The translations under genes were made by a program, and so were the position numbers. The notes under the pieces are model-generated. The model was not told the origin of the DNA, ran no database searches, and worked only from the letters and a program-made list of their open reading frames with translations. This document shows, piece by piece, positions 27,915 to 37,324 of a stretch of 64,000 nt of DNA (its first letter is position 1; each line of letters starts with the position of its first letter). This DNA is from Belliella buryatensis. GTDB lineage: Bacteria; Bacteroidota; Bacteroidia; Cytophagales; Cyclobacteriaceae. The stretch is from the NCBI RefSeq assembly GCF_900188245.1, contig NZ_FZOK01000009.1, positions 62,001 to 126,000 of the forward strand. Direction: 5' to 3'.

Positions 27915-27994
27915 ATGAAAATGAATTCCTCAAGACACGAGCAACTAATCAATTGACAAAACAAAAATGACGAAATTAGACTTAACTATCTGAT

Positions 27995-28432
27995 ATGAAT
28001 ATTACCATAGAAACCCCAGTAGCACAAGACTACCTCCAAGTCAAAGCGGGCTTTGATGAAACCTTGTTCACCAAACTAAGCCCCCCATTTCCACCAGTTA
28101 AATTACTTCAATTCGACGGCTCTAAGACTGGGGATTTGGTGACTCTTGAATTAAATTTTATTTTTTTCAAACAAAAATGGACTTCTGAAATCACTGATGA
28201 TCAGACAGATGATAAAGAATTCTACTTTATAGATGAAGGAACCATCTTACCTTTTTTCCTCAAAAAATGGAAACACAAACATAGAATCATCAAAGCAAAA
28301 AATGGCAGTATCATAAGGGATGAAATTAGCTATGAAGGACCTTTTGGTTTGATGACTTTATTGCTTTATCCAGCCCTATATTTACAATTTTTATATCGAA
28401 AGCCGATTTATAAGAAGATTTTCGGGAATTGA
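27995..28432 (+). CDS. SRPBCC-like (START/Bet v1 fold) protein
   Basis: A 145-residue protein resembling ligand-binding SRPBCC domains: MNITIETPVAQDYLQVKAGFDETLFTKLSPP at the start, a middle beta-rich part (LVTLELNFIFFKQKWTSEI, FYFIDEGTILPFF) and a final helix region (PFGLMTLLLYPALYLQFLYRKP). The ligand is unknown. The stop codon directly abuts the stop of the convergent Fur-family gene with no spacer, so both transcripts must overlap at their 3' ends. Confidence 0.65.
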   Translation: MNITIETPVAQDYLQVKAGFDETLFTKLSPPFPPVKLLQFDGSKTGDLVTLELNFIFFKQKWTSEITDDQTDDKEFYFIDEGTILPFFLKKWKHKHRIIKAKNGSIIRDEISYEGPFGLMTLLLYPALYLQFLYRKPIYKKIFGN

Positions 28433-28900
28433 TTAAAACTGCATATTGTCACAATCCTGAATCTGGCAATCTCCATAGAGTACCAAGGAATGGCTAGTAA
28501 TGGCAGATTGAAACTCTCTGCCCATAGCCTCTTTGATTAGGTTAAGCCTTTCGTCAGAAAATTCTCTGATTTTCCTACACTGATTACAGACATGATGGTC
28601 ATGATGCTTGTAAGTCAATGCTTGTTCGTAAAGCGCCACTTTATCTTTGAACTGATGCTTCACGGCCAAGCCACATTCTACCAGTAGATCTAGTGTATTG
28701 TAAATGGTAGCACGGCTGATAGAATAACCCTTATTTCTCATCAAAAGAAAAAGTCCCTCTACGTCTATATGCTCGTCTTGTGGTAGCGCATAAAGTTCAT
28801 CAATGACAGAAAACCGCTCAGGTGTTTTCCTACTTCCTTGACGCAACAAGAAGTTCTCAAATATCTTTTTTGCTTTTTCTACTACCGACTTTTCTGCCAT
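28433..28900 (-). CDS. Fur family transcriptional regulator
   Basis: A 155-residue metalloregulator. The winged-helix N-terminus has RKTPERFSVIDELYAL, the recognition helix ISRATIYNTLDLLVECG, and the dimerisation part KHHDHHVCNQCRKIREF with the first C-x-x-C, closing with CQIQDC as a second cysteine pair. Fur proteins bind Fe, Zn or sense peroxide through such ligands; which of Fur, Zur or PerR cannot be decided. No regulated transporter is adjacent, so it is a free-standing regulator. Confidence 0.9.
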   Translation of the reverse strand: MAEKSVVEKAKKIFENFLLRQGSRKTPERFSVIDELYALPQDEHIDVEGLFLLMRNKGYSISRATIYNTLDLLVECGLAVKHQFKDKVALYEQALTYKHHDHHVCNQCRKIREFSDERLNLIKEAMGREFQSAITSHSLVLYGDCQIQDCDNMQF

Positions 28901-29173
28901 AATTGTTTCAATCTAAAAACTAAGATGCGGGTTTTTTTAGATTTTTTCAACTTTATAGATTCTATCTATCAGAAAAACTGAAAAAATAATCCAAAAGTAT
29001 AATGGTATGTGAAGTAAGGATTCCATTGGTTTTTCAGATTAGTCTGGGTTAGTTGTTTGAGAGTTAGGTAATAAGAAATTCCTTCAGAAAGAAAAATCAA
29101 AGTCTTTCCAAAACATAATTCCCGTTTTTTTCTTCTTATATTAATAAAAGCAAAAGCAGACACCAAAATTCAC

Positions 29174-30430
29174 ATGCAAAGAATTCTGTATCTGATTATC
29201 ACCCAAATATGTCTCCTACTGAGTAGTCCGGTATGGTCTCAAATCCCTGGTTTTTTTATAAAAAATGAGGAGAAGAGGGTTATTGTTCCGTTTTTAAATT
29301 CCAATAACCTTATCATTGTCCCTATTTCTATCAATGGTAATCCACCGATCAATTTTTTATTAGACACAGGAGTTAGAACTAATATTCTTTTTAGTAAAAC
29401 CCTAGGTGACGAGCTGGGACTGCAATACAGTCGCACGCTTAATCTGGTAGGAGCAGATGGTAAAACCGTCCTTTCAGCTTCTGTGACAGTGAATAATCAT
29501 ATTGACTTAGGCAATGTAGAGGGAATCAGTCAAACTTTGTTAGTATTAGATGAAGATTTTTTTGAGTTGGAAAGTGTCATAGGAATTCCTGTATATGGAG
29601 TGATTGGCTACGAATTTTTTAAATTCAATCCGATGAAAATCAATTACGACAAAGGCCAAATTACTTTCTATCAGCAAAACAAAATGAGGTGGCGGCCATT
29701 GGGATACAGAAAAGTATCCATCAGCATAGAGAACAGCAAGCCTTATGTTTCGGCCAAGGTCAGTCAAGTCTCAGGTTCAAAATTAAATACCAAATTACTT
29801 ATTGATACAGGAGCTAATCACGGATTGTTGCTTAATCCTGAAACCTCCGAAGAAATCAAATTGCCCCCTGTCACTTTAGCTTCTGACTTAGGGCGGTCAT
29901 TGGGTGGAGATTTGTTTGGGTGGATCGGTAGAGCTAAGCAATTGAACCTAGCCGGACTGAAGTTTTATAATGTGATTACATCTTTTCCAGAAGAAAATGA
30001 CTACAGCTATGTGATCAAAGAAACAGGAAGGCAAGGAAGTCTTGGTTCAGAAGTGCTAAGCCGGATGGAATTGATTTTAGATTATCCAAGAGAGCGAATG
30101 CTATTTAAAAAATCCTCTACTTTTTTGAACCCCTTTGAATATGACATGAGTGGAATTACACCAAAGTTATTGCCAACAGAACAAAGAAGAGTCTACATAG
30201 CTGGATTAAAAGAGAATTCTCCCGCCAAGCAAGCAGGACTTGAATTGCTTGATGAGATCATCAAAGTCAACAATATCCCTGTAGACTTCTGGGAAATTTC
30301 AGACTTGATCAAGATTTTTAGATCGGAAGTTGGAAGAAAAATTAATTTAACAATTCTGAGGGCAAATCCGGAAAACGAATCCAATCCAATTGAGATGGAT
30401 TTTTCGTTCATTCTTCGAAGGCAAATTTAA
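29174..30430 (+). CDS. Exported retropepsin-like aspartyl protease with PDZ domain
   Basis: A 418-residue protein with signal peptide (VWSQ). It carries two aspartyl-protease motifs, FLLDTGVRTN with D64 and LLIDTGANHG with D211, each starting a pepsin/retropepsin-like lobe. A PDZ domain follows at about residues 335-410 (RRVYIAGLKENSPAKQAGLELLDEIIKVN). Pairs of DTG lobes with a PDZ domain are known in Bacteroidota exported proteins, but the substrate is unknown. It lies upstream of a sensor kinase gene that has its own predicted promoter. Confidence 0.8.
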   Translation: MQRILYLIITQICLLLSSPVWSQIPGFFIKNEEKRVIVPFLNSNNLIIVPISINGNPPINFLLDTGVRTNILFSKTLGDELGLQYSRTLNLVGADGKTVLSASVTVNNHIDLGNVEGISQTLLVLDEDFFELESVIGIPVYGVIGYEFFKFNPMKINYDKGQITFYQQNKMRWRPLGYRKVSISIENSKPYVSAKVSQVSGSKLNTKLLIDTGANHGLLLNPETSEEIKLPPVTLASDLGRSLGGDLFGWIGRAKQLNLAGLKFYNVITSFPEENDYSYVIKETGRQGSLGSEVLSRMELILDYPRERMLFKKSSTFLNPFEYDMSGITPKLLPTEQRRVYIAGLKENSPAKQAGLELLDEIIKVNNIPVDFWEISDLIKIFRSEVGRKINLTILRANPENESNPIEMDFSFILRRQI

Positions 30431-30457
30431 AAATGTCTTGAGATAAGCTTCATTGTC

Positions 30458-30486
30458 TTGAATTCCTATTGAAATTTGTAACTTTG
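30458..30486 (+). promoter_or_regulatory. Bacteroidota-type promoter for the PAS kinase
   Basis: TTG at 30458-30460, 18 nt, then TAACTTTG at 30479-30486. This is a good match to the -33 TTTG and -7 TAnnTTTG elements, leaving a leader of about 60 nt. Confidence 0.55.
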
Positions 30487-30553
30487 TACTAAGTATTTTT
30501 TTAAACCTGGGAGGGTTTAAAATGATGAATGCAAATATTTTATCCCTAAAAAA

Positions 30554-33500
30554 ATGAAGCCTAGGCAGACTCATAACAGCTTCGATAATATCCTTCTGAC
30601 GCTCAAAAAATACAGCGATGCTACTTACGAACTGCTGTACATATCCTCAGAAATTCGAGAGTTGATTGATAAAAACACCAAGTTTTATCAAGAAAGTTTT
30701 TTTGAATACATACTTCCGACTTTGCCAAAACCTATTTTCGACTATCTCTTTCAGGCATTGGGAAATGGTGATAAGTTTTCATGTCCGATTTTAGTCAAAG
30801 ACAGGTATTTTCAATGGGTAAAAATTGAAGGTTATGTTATCAGTCAAGAAGACAATTCCTATCTGATCAATGCCCTGATTTCTCCTCAATCTGTTTCTTC
30901 CGACATTCCCTTTAGTTGGTTGAAATCTGGTGATAATACTGTACAATTGGCCAGAAACAACGATTATGACTTAGATTGGGAAAAATTTATTATTAGCAGG
31001 TTTCCATTTCTGGATCAAGAGAGTTTGCATAACTTCAAAATTCAAGAAGGTGAGGCTTTCTTTTGTATTTTTCCAAACAGATTATATCTAACCAAAAGGG
31101 TTTTGGCAACAAATGTTAACTTGATTCAACTCGAGTATCACAATAACCAAACAGCTATGGAGTTGGGGCTTCCCAACCCTCAAGAAAATAATTTGGTTTA
31201 CTACGAACTCAATTCAGAGACTGGAGAGATGGTTTTGACTGGAGCAATAGAAAATGTCTTAGGTTATCAGGCTGACTTCTTTGAGGGTTTTACACAATCT
31301 GAGTGGAGAAAAATGATCCATCCAGATGACGACAGAATATATGACCATGGCTTTAAGCAAAGTAAAATCATCGTTTATAAATTCCTTCATGCTGATGGTC
31401 ACTATATTTTTTTACAAGATGAAATAGAAAATATCAATCAAGAGGAAGGGAAGAACAAGCATCTTCAGCTAGGAGTAATCGGTGACATCTCGGAACTCAA
31501 GGAAATTGAAAAAAACTTGCTTGACAACAAGAGTATTCTTGATGAACTAACAGGTGTAGTTCCTGGAATTGTATACATGCTCAAGTCTTTTCCTGATGGA
31601 ACACACCAATATATTTTTATCAGTGAGGGAAGTAGGGAATTAGCAGGTCTAGAACCCAAAGAAATACTTGAAGATGAAAAATCATTTGAAGCATTGATTC
31701 TTCGAGAAGATATCAATCAGGTGCTTCAAGCAGATAGGGATGCTTATAATAACAATCAGAAATTTGAATCTCAATTCCGCATCAAAACCCAAGATGGTCA
31801 GATCAAATGGATCTATGGTGCTTCTAATAGATTAGAAAAATATCAAAATCAATCGATCTGGGCAGGTTTATTCATAGATATCACTCAAAGTAAAATCAAA
31901 GAAGAAGAAGCTTTACTTCAACAATTAAAGTACAAATTACTCTTTGACGAAAACCCCGTTCCCATCTTTCAGTATGATCGAAATGGTAATATCTTAACGG
32001 CAAATCAAGCTTTCCTATCGAGTATTGGACTAGAAAAAGAATCAGAAGTCAAAGGACAAAATCTTTTCGAATTGATTGGAGATCAACCTATCCGACAGGC
32101 ATATACTGACAGTATTCAGAATGGATTCGGTTTCTATGAAGGTCCCTATATAAGCTACTTTAGCAAAAAGCTTTTTCACTTAAGAGTCAATGCAAAACCT
32201 ATAGACAATGATAGTTTTCAAGCAATCCTTGAGAATATTACCGAGCAAGAATATGTGCAAAATATCCTAGCTGAATTGACAGAAAGAACTTCTAAATTCA
32301 GTGGGAAGGCATTTTTTGATCAATTAACACTGTTTCTTTCAGAAAAATTGGGTACTGAATATTGCTTTATTTCAGAAGTGAATGATAACTTGGAAATAGC
32401 GGAAGTTATTTCAATGTTCAAAAACGGAGAGAAACAGGAAAATTTCATTTATAAAATTGCTAATTCTCCTTGTGAACATTGCATGCGCTCCGAAAGTCCA
32501 CTAATCATTCTGAATGATGCATCCAAGCTTTTTCCAAATGACGAGGAATTGGTTAGGCTTAAGATCAACACTTATATGGGTGTAAGCATATCAGATATTA
32601 ACAATAAAAATCTTGGGATGTTGGTCTTGATGGATACCAATCCCGTTCAATTCAGTCCAGCTTATGAAACAGTACTGAAAATACTTGCTGACAGAATCGG
32701 AGCCGAATTAAGTAGAATTAACTACGAGAGCTTATTGATCAATTCAGAATTATTGTTCAGAAGCATTGCCGAGAATTTCCCCAAAGGAACGATAGAGGTA
32801 TTGGACACGGACTTTACTTATGTCTATACGGATGGCAAAGAATACCATCAGCAAGGAATCAACCCAAAAGAGTTAATTGGCAAATCAATATTTGCGAGAT
32901 ATTCGGAAGAAACAGGACAAAAGATCAAAATACAACTTAAGCAAGTATTGCTTGGTGAATCTGTCATGTTTGAAATTCTAATCGATCAACAGCAATACCT
33001 CAAGAGTGGTGTTCCATTAAAAAATGAGCAAAATGAAATAGATAGAATATTACTAGTCACTCAAAATATCACTGAAACCAAAAAAGCAGAAGAAGAAAGG
33101 AATCAGTTAATAAAGGATCTTAAATCACAAAACGAAGAATTACAGCGATTTGCTTACATCATTTCACATAATCTGCGTGCCCCAATTGTCAATATCACTG
33201 CTTTGCTAGATCTTTATAATGATTTTAATCCTGAAGATCCAGAAAACCCTGAAGTGATAGAAAATTTAAAAATAGCTACAGGAATATTGAATAATACACT
33301 TCAAGACCTTATTGATGTAGTAGCCATCAAGAAAAATAAACTTCCGAAAATCGAGAGAATCAATTTTGAGCTATTGGCTACTAACATAGAAACTAGTCTA
33401 AGCAAACAGATAGAAGAGTCTGGTGCATTGATAAGTAAAGACTTCTCTAAAGCAAGAAGCATCAATTATATTTACTCACATTTGGAAAACTTCCTCACCA

Positions 33501-33838
33501 ATTTAACTACCAACGCCATAAAATACCGCAGCCCTGATCAAGATTTACATATTCAAATCAAAACCTATGAAGATGGGGAGTTTATGGTCATCGAATTCAA
33601 AGATAATGGAATAGGGATTGACTTAGAAAGGTATGGAGATAGGCTTTTTGGACTATATCAGAGATTTCACTCCCATGTAGAGGGTAAGGGCTTAGGGCTT
33701 TACTTGGTAAGAGAGCAGATCAGAGCTCATGATGGTAATCTTCATGTAGAGAGTGAAGTAGGAAAAGGGACTACCTTCTATATTTACCTCAAAAACCTAA
33801 TAATCAATACAGAGGACATACTTACCAAATCAAATTAA
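30554..33838 (+). CDS. Multi-PAS/GAF sensor histidine kinase
   Basis: A 1094-residue, apparently soluble kinase with no membrane helix. Domains in order: an uncharacterised N-terminus (1-210) that may hold a diverged PAS; PAS_3 domains near 215-320 and 325-450; a further PAS near 455-565; a GAF-like domain near 580-735; a PAS near 735-850; a dimerisation/phospho-acceptor helix with ISHNLRAP (His872); and an HATPase domain with TTNAIKYRSPD, DNGIGIDLERYGDRLFGLYQ and GKGLGLYLVREQ. It should autophosphorylate and act on an unlinked response regulator, since none is adjacent. The stimulus is unknown. Confidence 0.9.
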   Translation: MKPRQTHNSFDNILLTLKKYSDATYELLYISSEIRELIDKNTKFYQESFFEYILPTLPKPIFDYLFQALGNGDKFSCPILVKDRYFQWVKIEGYVISQEDNSYLINALISPQSVSSDIPFSWLKSGDNTVQLARNNDYDLDWEKFIISRFPFLDQESLHNFKIQEGEAFFCIFPNRLYLTKRVLATNVNLIQLEYHNNQTAMELGLPNPQENNLVYYELNSETGEMVLTGAIENVLGYQADFFEGFTQSEWRKMIHPDDDRIYDHGFKQSKIIVYKFLHADGHYIFLQDEIENINQEEGKNKHLQLGVIGDISELKEIEKNLLDNKSILDELTGVVPGIVYMLKSFPDGTHQYIFISEGSRELAGLEPKEILEDEKSFEALILREDINQVLQADRDAYNNNQKFESQFRIKTQDGQIKWIYGASNRLEKYQNQSIWAGLFIDITQSKIKEEEALLQQLKYKLLFDENPVPIFQYDRNGNILTANQAFLSSIGLEKESEVKGQNLFELIGDQPIRQAYTDSIQNGFGFYEGPYISYFSKKLFHLRVNAKPIDNDSFQAILENITEQEYVQNILAELTERTSKFSGKAFFDQLTLFLSEKLGTEYCFISEVNDNLEIAEVISMFKNGEKQENFIYKIANSPCEHCMRSESPLIILNDASKLFPNDEELVRLKINTYMGVSISDINNKNLGMLVLMDTNPVQFSPAYETVLKILADRIGAELSRINYESLLINSELLFRSIAENFPKGTIEVLDTDFTYVYTDGKEYHQQGINPKELIGKSIFARYSEETGQKIKIQLKQVLLGESVMFEILIDQQQYLKSGVPLKNEQNEIDRILLVTQNITETKKAEEERNQLIKDLKSQNEELQRFAYIISHNLRAPIVNITALLDLYNDFNPEDPENPEVIENLKIATGILNNTLQDLIDVVAIKKNKLPKIERINFELLATNIETSLSKQIEESGALISKDFSKARSINYIYSHLENFLTNLTTNAIKYRSPDQDLHIQIKTYEDGEFMVIEFKDNGIGIDLERYGDRLFGLYQRFHSHVEGKGLGLYLVREQIRAHDGNLHVESEVGKGTTFYIYLKNLIINTEDILTKSN

Positions 33839-33905
33839 ATTCAAAAAGCAACATACGCTTTAAATTTACGTCTTTTACCAGCAATGTTTAAAATCTAAAA
33901 AGAAT

Positions 33906-34496
33906 ATGAAAAAAGCATTAATACCCATTCTTGTCATTGCCCTAATTGGGCTATTTGTCTACACCAAAGCTGTAGGCGTGTACAATACCTTTGTACAAAC
34001 AGAAGAAACCATCAATGGTCAATGGGCTGAAGTAGAAACCCAGTACCAAAGAAGGGCAGACTTGATTCCAAATTTGGTTAATACAGTGAAAGGATATGCA
34101 GATTTTGAACAACAGACTTTAACCAATGTGATTGAGGCTAGATCAAAAGCAACTTCTATTAATCTGCAAGCAGATGACCTTACTCCAGAAAACCTTGCCA
34201 GGTTCCAACAAGCACAGGACCAATTGAGTGGTTCACTGAGCAGGCTATTGGTGGCTGTGGAAAGATATCCGGACTTGAAAGCCAATCAAAATTTTCTAGA
34301 ACTTCAGGCGCAACTTGAGGGTACTGAGAACCGAATCGCTGTTGCCAGAAGAAACTTCAACCAGTCAGTTCAAGGCTATAATTCCAATTTGAGAACCTTT
34401 CCTAACAATATTTTTGCGGGATGGTATGGTTTTGAGAGAAAAGGTTACTTTGAGGCTACTGCAGGAGCAGAAAATGCCCCAACTGTAGAATTTTAA
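33906..34496 (+). CDS. lemA: LemA family protein
   Basis: A 196-residue membrane protein with one N-terminal helix (ALIPILVIALIGLFVYTKA) and a long helical body. Family hallmarks are NGQWAEVETQYQRRADLIPNLVNTV, RSKAT, and AVERYPDLKANQNFLELQAQLEGTENRIAVARRNFN, ending in FPNNIFAGWYGF. LemA function is unsettled. It is the first gene of a lemA-TPM-TPM operon, an arrangement common in Bacteroidota. Confidence 0.93.
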   Translation: MKKALIPILVIALIGLFVYTKAVGVYNTFVQTEETINGQWAEVETQYQRRADLIPNLVNTVKGYADFEQQTLTNVIEARSKATSINLQADDLTPENLARFQQAQDQLSGSLSRLLVAVERYPDLKANQNFLELQAQLEGTENRIAVARRNFNQSVQGYNSNLRTFPNNIFAGWYGFERKGYFEATAGAENAPTVEF

Positions 34497-34507
34497 ACCC
34501 GACTATC

Positions 34508-34942
34508 ATGGCAGAAAAACTATTCAGCACAGCTGACAGAGAAATCATCATCGAAGCGATCAGGGCTGCCGAAAAAGAAACTTCGGGAGAGATTCAAGTA
34601 CACATCGAAAACCATACGAGTGGTGATGTGTTGGATCGTGCTGCAGAGGTATTCGAAACCCTCAAAATGCATCAAACACAGCACCGCAATGCGGTGCTTT
34701 TTTATCTCGCTATAGAAGATCACCAATTTGCCATATTGGGTGATGCTGGGATCAATCGGGTCGTTCCTGAAAACTTCTGGGAAAAAATCAAAGAAGAAAT
34801 GATCGTCCATTTCAAAAAAGGATCATACACCGAAGGCTTGAGAAAGGGCATAGAAATGTCTGGTCAACAACTACAGCAACATTTTCCATACGAACAAAAA
34901 GGAGACATAAATGAGCTTCCTGATGAAATATCCTTTGGATAA
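34508..34942 (+). CDS. TPM-domain protein (soluble)
   Basis: A 144-residue protein with a TPM (TLP18.3/Psb32/MOLO-1) domain: RAAEKETSGEIQVHIENHTSG, AVLFYLAIEDHQFAILGDAGINRVV and GIEMSGQQLQQHFPY. No signal peptide or membrane helix is visible, so it is likely cytoplasmic. It starts 12 bp after lemA and its stop is 4 bp before the next TPM gene, so the three genes form one operon. Its job is not established; TPM domains in plants act in photosystem II repair. Confidence 0.85.
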   Translation: MAEKLFSTADREIIIEAIRAAEKETSGEIQVHIENHTSGDVLDRAAEVFETLKMHQTQHRNAVLFYLAIEDHQFAILGDAGINRVVPENFWEKIKEEMIVHFKKGSYTEGLRKGIEMSGQQLQQHFPYEQKGDINELPDEISFG

Positions 34943-34946
34943 GAAC

Positions 34947-35741
34947 ATGATCAAAAACGCTATATTCACCCTTATTATCTTGTTTTCATTGAACCTGCGA
35001 GGCTGGACTCAAGGGGACTTTCCCGAAAAACCCAACCCTCCTAAACTTGTCAATGACTTCTCTAATACACTTTCTGATCAAGAGATCCGAAAGTTGGAAA
35101 CTAAGCTTATTTCTTACAATGACAGTACATCCTCCCAAGTGAGTATAGTGCTGATCAATTCTGTAGGTCCTTACGATATTAGTGATTATGCATTTCAGCT
35201 TGGGGATCGTTGGGGAATTGGTAGAAAAGATAAAGATAATGGCATCTTGATCTTGGCAGCCATGAAGGATAGAAAGGTATTCATAGCTACTGGATATGGC
35301 ATGGAAGGAGCTATTCCAGATGCCCTAGCCAAAAGGATTGTAGACCAATTAATTGTACCAAATTTCCGAATGGAATCTTATTATGCAGGTTTGGACAAGG
35401 CTACAGATATGATTTTCAAATTAGCTTCAGGTGAATACCAAGCTGATAAAGTAACATCAAGTGGTAATTCTGGGGGTGCTTTACTGATGTTTTTGTTCTT
35501 TATCTTCATTTTTGTGATTCTTCCAATGATCAAAAACAGGAAGGACAATGATAACCACATGGGTGGTAAAGGAGGAGGAGTAGACCTCTTCACCACGATC
35601 ATGCTAGCCAATATGCTCAAAGGAAGTAGCAGAGGAAAATTCGGTGACTTCTCTTCTGGAAGAGGAGGATTTGGAGGAGGTTCTTTTGGTGGATTTGGAG
35701 GCGGTAGCTTCGGAGGTGGTGGAGCAGGTGGAAGCTGGTAA
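34947..35741 (+). CDS. TPM-domain protein with signal peptide and glycine-rich tail
   Basis: A 264-residue exported protein. A signal peptide (MIKNAIFTLIILFSLNLRGWTQG) leads to a TPM domain with KPNPPKLVNDFSNTLSD, DYAFQLGDRWGIGRKDKDNGIL and KVFIATGYGMEGAIPDALAKRI. A membrane helix (LLMFLFFIFIFVILPMI) and a Gly/Ser/Phe-rich low-complexity tail follow. The ATG at 34947 gives a clean signal peptide; the ATG at 34911 lies inside the previous gene and would add 12 charged residues. It closes the lemA operon. Confidence 0.86.
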   Translation: MIKNAIFTLIILFSLNLRGWTQGDFPEKPNPPKLVNDFSNTLSDQEIRKLETKLISYNDSTSSQVSIVLINSVGPYDISDYAFQLGDRWGIGRKDKDNGILILAAMKDRKVFIATGYGMEGAIPDALAKRIVDQLIVPNFRMESYYAGLDKATDMIFKLASGEYQADKVTSSGNSGGALLMFLFFIFIFVILPMIKNRKDNDNHMGGKGGGVDLFTTIMLANMLKGSSRGKFGDFSSGRGGFGGGSFGGFGGGSFGGGGAGGSW

Positions 35742-35770
35742 CGTATAAAGTATGTATTAGAAACATTTTT

Positions 35771-35813
35771 AAAAGCATTGAATTAATAGAAAACACATTG
35801 ATTCAATGCTTTT
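35771..35813. terminator. Bidirectional terminator between the TPM operon and comF
   Basis: A perfect 13-bp stem (AAAAGCATTGAAT with ATTCAATGCTTTT) with A-run and T-run on the two sides, between convergent genes. Confidence 0.85.
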
Positions 35814-35823
35814 ATATTTTCCA

Positions 35824-36519
35824 TCAATACCTACCTGCCGCAATGACAGCCATGTCTACTTGTGCCACACCTGATTCGTGAAGGGTATTGGCACAGGCGG
35901 CTAAGGTAGCTCCAGTTGTCATCACATCATCCACCAAAAGTACGCGAAGCCCGGATGTTGCATGACTTTTAGCCACTTTGAAGACAGCTGCTACATTCTC
36001 AATCCGTTCAAGCCTTGATTTTTTGGTTTGAGTTTCAGTATACATCGTCCGAACAAGCAATTGCTCAAAAGGAATTTCCATAGTTTCTGCAATCCCCCTT
36101 CCGAATTGCTCACTTTGATTGTACCCTCTCCTTCTCATCTTTTGAGGATGTAGGGGGACGGCCACAATCACATCCCAATGATCTTTAAAGCCATGAACGG
36201 AAAGCAATTGTCCATATATACTTCCTAGTTCCAGTCCGATTTCGGGCTTGTTCTTATACTTCAATTGATGCAAAAGTTGTTGGCTTACGCCTTTTTTGGT
36301 AAAACGAAGAAAAGACATCACCAATCCAGGTTTTGTTAATCCCATTACTTTTATAACCAGATCATTATGCTGTGGCTGTAGATGATAATTGGTGATGGGA
36401 AGCCGTGCAATACAAGCTTTACAAAGTGTCTTTTCAAAATCAAAGAGACTTCTTTTGCAATTGGCGCAGGTTTTTGGAAAAACCAGAGCCAAAAAATCTT
36501 CCCAAAATGTGAAACGCAT
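35824..36519 (-). CDS. comF: ComF family phosphoribosyltransferase-like protein
   Basis: A 231-residue protein with an N-terminal zinc ribbon (CANCKRSL and CKAC) and a C-terminal type I phosphoribosyltransferase domain (VIVAVPLHPQKMRRRGYNQ and VLLVDDVMTTGATLAAC). ComF/GntX proteins take part in DNA uptake and in plasmid or DNA handling; the exact reaction is not known. The ATG at 36519 was chosen over a TTG two codons earlier. It converges with the TPM operon. Confidence 0.88.
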   Translation of the reverse strand: MRFTFWEDFLALVFPKTCANCKRSLFDFEKTLCKACIARLPITNYHLQPQHNDLVIKVMGLTKPGLVMSFLRFTKKGVSQQLLHQLKYKNKPEIGLELGSIYGQLLSVHGFKDHWDVIVAVPLHPQKMRRRGYNQSEQFGRGIAETMEIPFEQLLVRTMYTETQTKKSRLERIENVAAVFKVAKSHATSGLRVLLVDDVMTTGATLAACANTLHESGVAQVDMAVIAAGRY

Positions 36520-36600
36520 ATCCAAAAAGGCTTGTTAGAACTGAATGACAGCAAAATACCTGTTATATTTGCCAGTTAATTAAAAACTTATTTGAATTTA

Positions 36601-36954
36601 ATGAATTTAATAGAAGAATTCAACGATTATAGAAGCCGCATGAATGAAAAAATCATGTCGGCCGACAATAAGGTGATCAAGCGTTTTTTCAACCTTGATA
36701 CCAATGCATATGCAGAAGGCGCAGTAGATGTCAAAACCAAAGAGATGATTGGTCTTGCATGCTCCATGGTTTTGAGATGTGATGACTGCATCAAATACCA
36801 CCTTGGAAAATCTTATGAAGCTGGATTGAGCAAAGAAGAGGTTTTTGAGGTATTTTCTATTGCCACATTGATTGGAGGATCCATTGTGATTCCACACTTG
36901 AGAAGAGCAGCAGAATATTGGGAAGCTTTGGAACAAAACAATCAAGATGTTTAA
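36601..36954 (+). CDS. Carboxymuconolactone decarboxylase (AhpD-like) family protein
   Basis: A 117-residue all-helical protein of the CMD/AhpD superfamily. The redox motif is C-x-x-C-x3-H in LRCDDCIKYHLGKSYEAG, and EVFEVFSIATLIGGSIVIPHLRRA follows as usual. Such proteins act as alkylhydroperoxidase partners or as small antioxidants. The ATG at 36601 is preferred; a TTG at 36592 would add three residues. Its end overlaps the next gene by 8 bp, so they are co-translated. Confidence 0.85.
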   Translation: MNLIEEFNDYRSRMNEKIMSADNKVIKRFFNLDTNAYAEGAVDVKTKEMIGLACSMVLRCDDCIKYHLGKSYEAGLSKEEVFEVFSIATLIGGSIVIPHLRRAAEYWEALEQNNQDV

Positions 36955-37309
36955 GAAAGATTTAGACCTTGAAAAACGCTGGGGAAAATTGTTGATTGGT
37001 ATTCATGAACTGATTGGCAAAAAACCAGCGGACCTCAATGGTGTATTGTTTCTCATCGGCGTACAGGAACTAGGTCAAGGAAATAAAACTTTCACCAAAG
37101 AGCAGAAGCAAGATTTGATGCACATTGCTATTTGCAAAGTTCTCAGTTTGGCTGGATTTTATGAACTTGATTATATAGATCAGGATGGATGGCCACATTG
37201 GAAGCTAATCAAAAAACTTCCACACCTAAACACCATAGACCAAGAAAAATTCTTAAAAATCCAGGTATTAGAATACTTTGAACAAGAATTTGACATTGAG
37301 ATTAAATAA
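36947..37309 (+). CDS. Conserved hypothetical protein
   Basis: A 120-residue soluble protein I cannot assign to a family. It is helix-rich and has segments LLIGIHELIGKKPADLNGVLFLIGVQELG and DYIDQDGWPHWKLIKKLP. No signal peptide or membrane helix is present. It overlaps the AhpD-like gene by 8 bp and is followed 16 bp later by the exonuclease III gene, so it sits in an operon with redox and repair genes. The sequence resembles conserved small proteins seen in Bacteroidota. Confidence 0.6.
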   Translation: MFKKDLDLEKRWGKLLIGIHELIGKKPADLNGVLFLIGVQELGQGNKTFTKEQKQDLMHIAICKVLSLAGFYELDYIDQDGWPHWKLIKKLPHLNTIDQEKFLKIQVLEYFEQEFDIEIK

Positions 37310-37324
37310 AAAAATCTAATTAGC

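Noticed and set aside
28969-29166. Leftward 65-codon reading frame upstream of the retropepsin gene
   Set aside because: No signal peptide, no recognisable family and composition like an antisense or intergenic frame.
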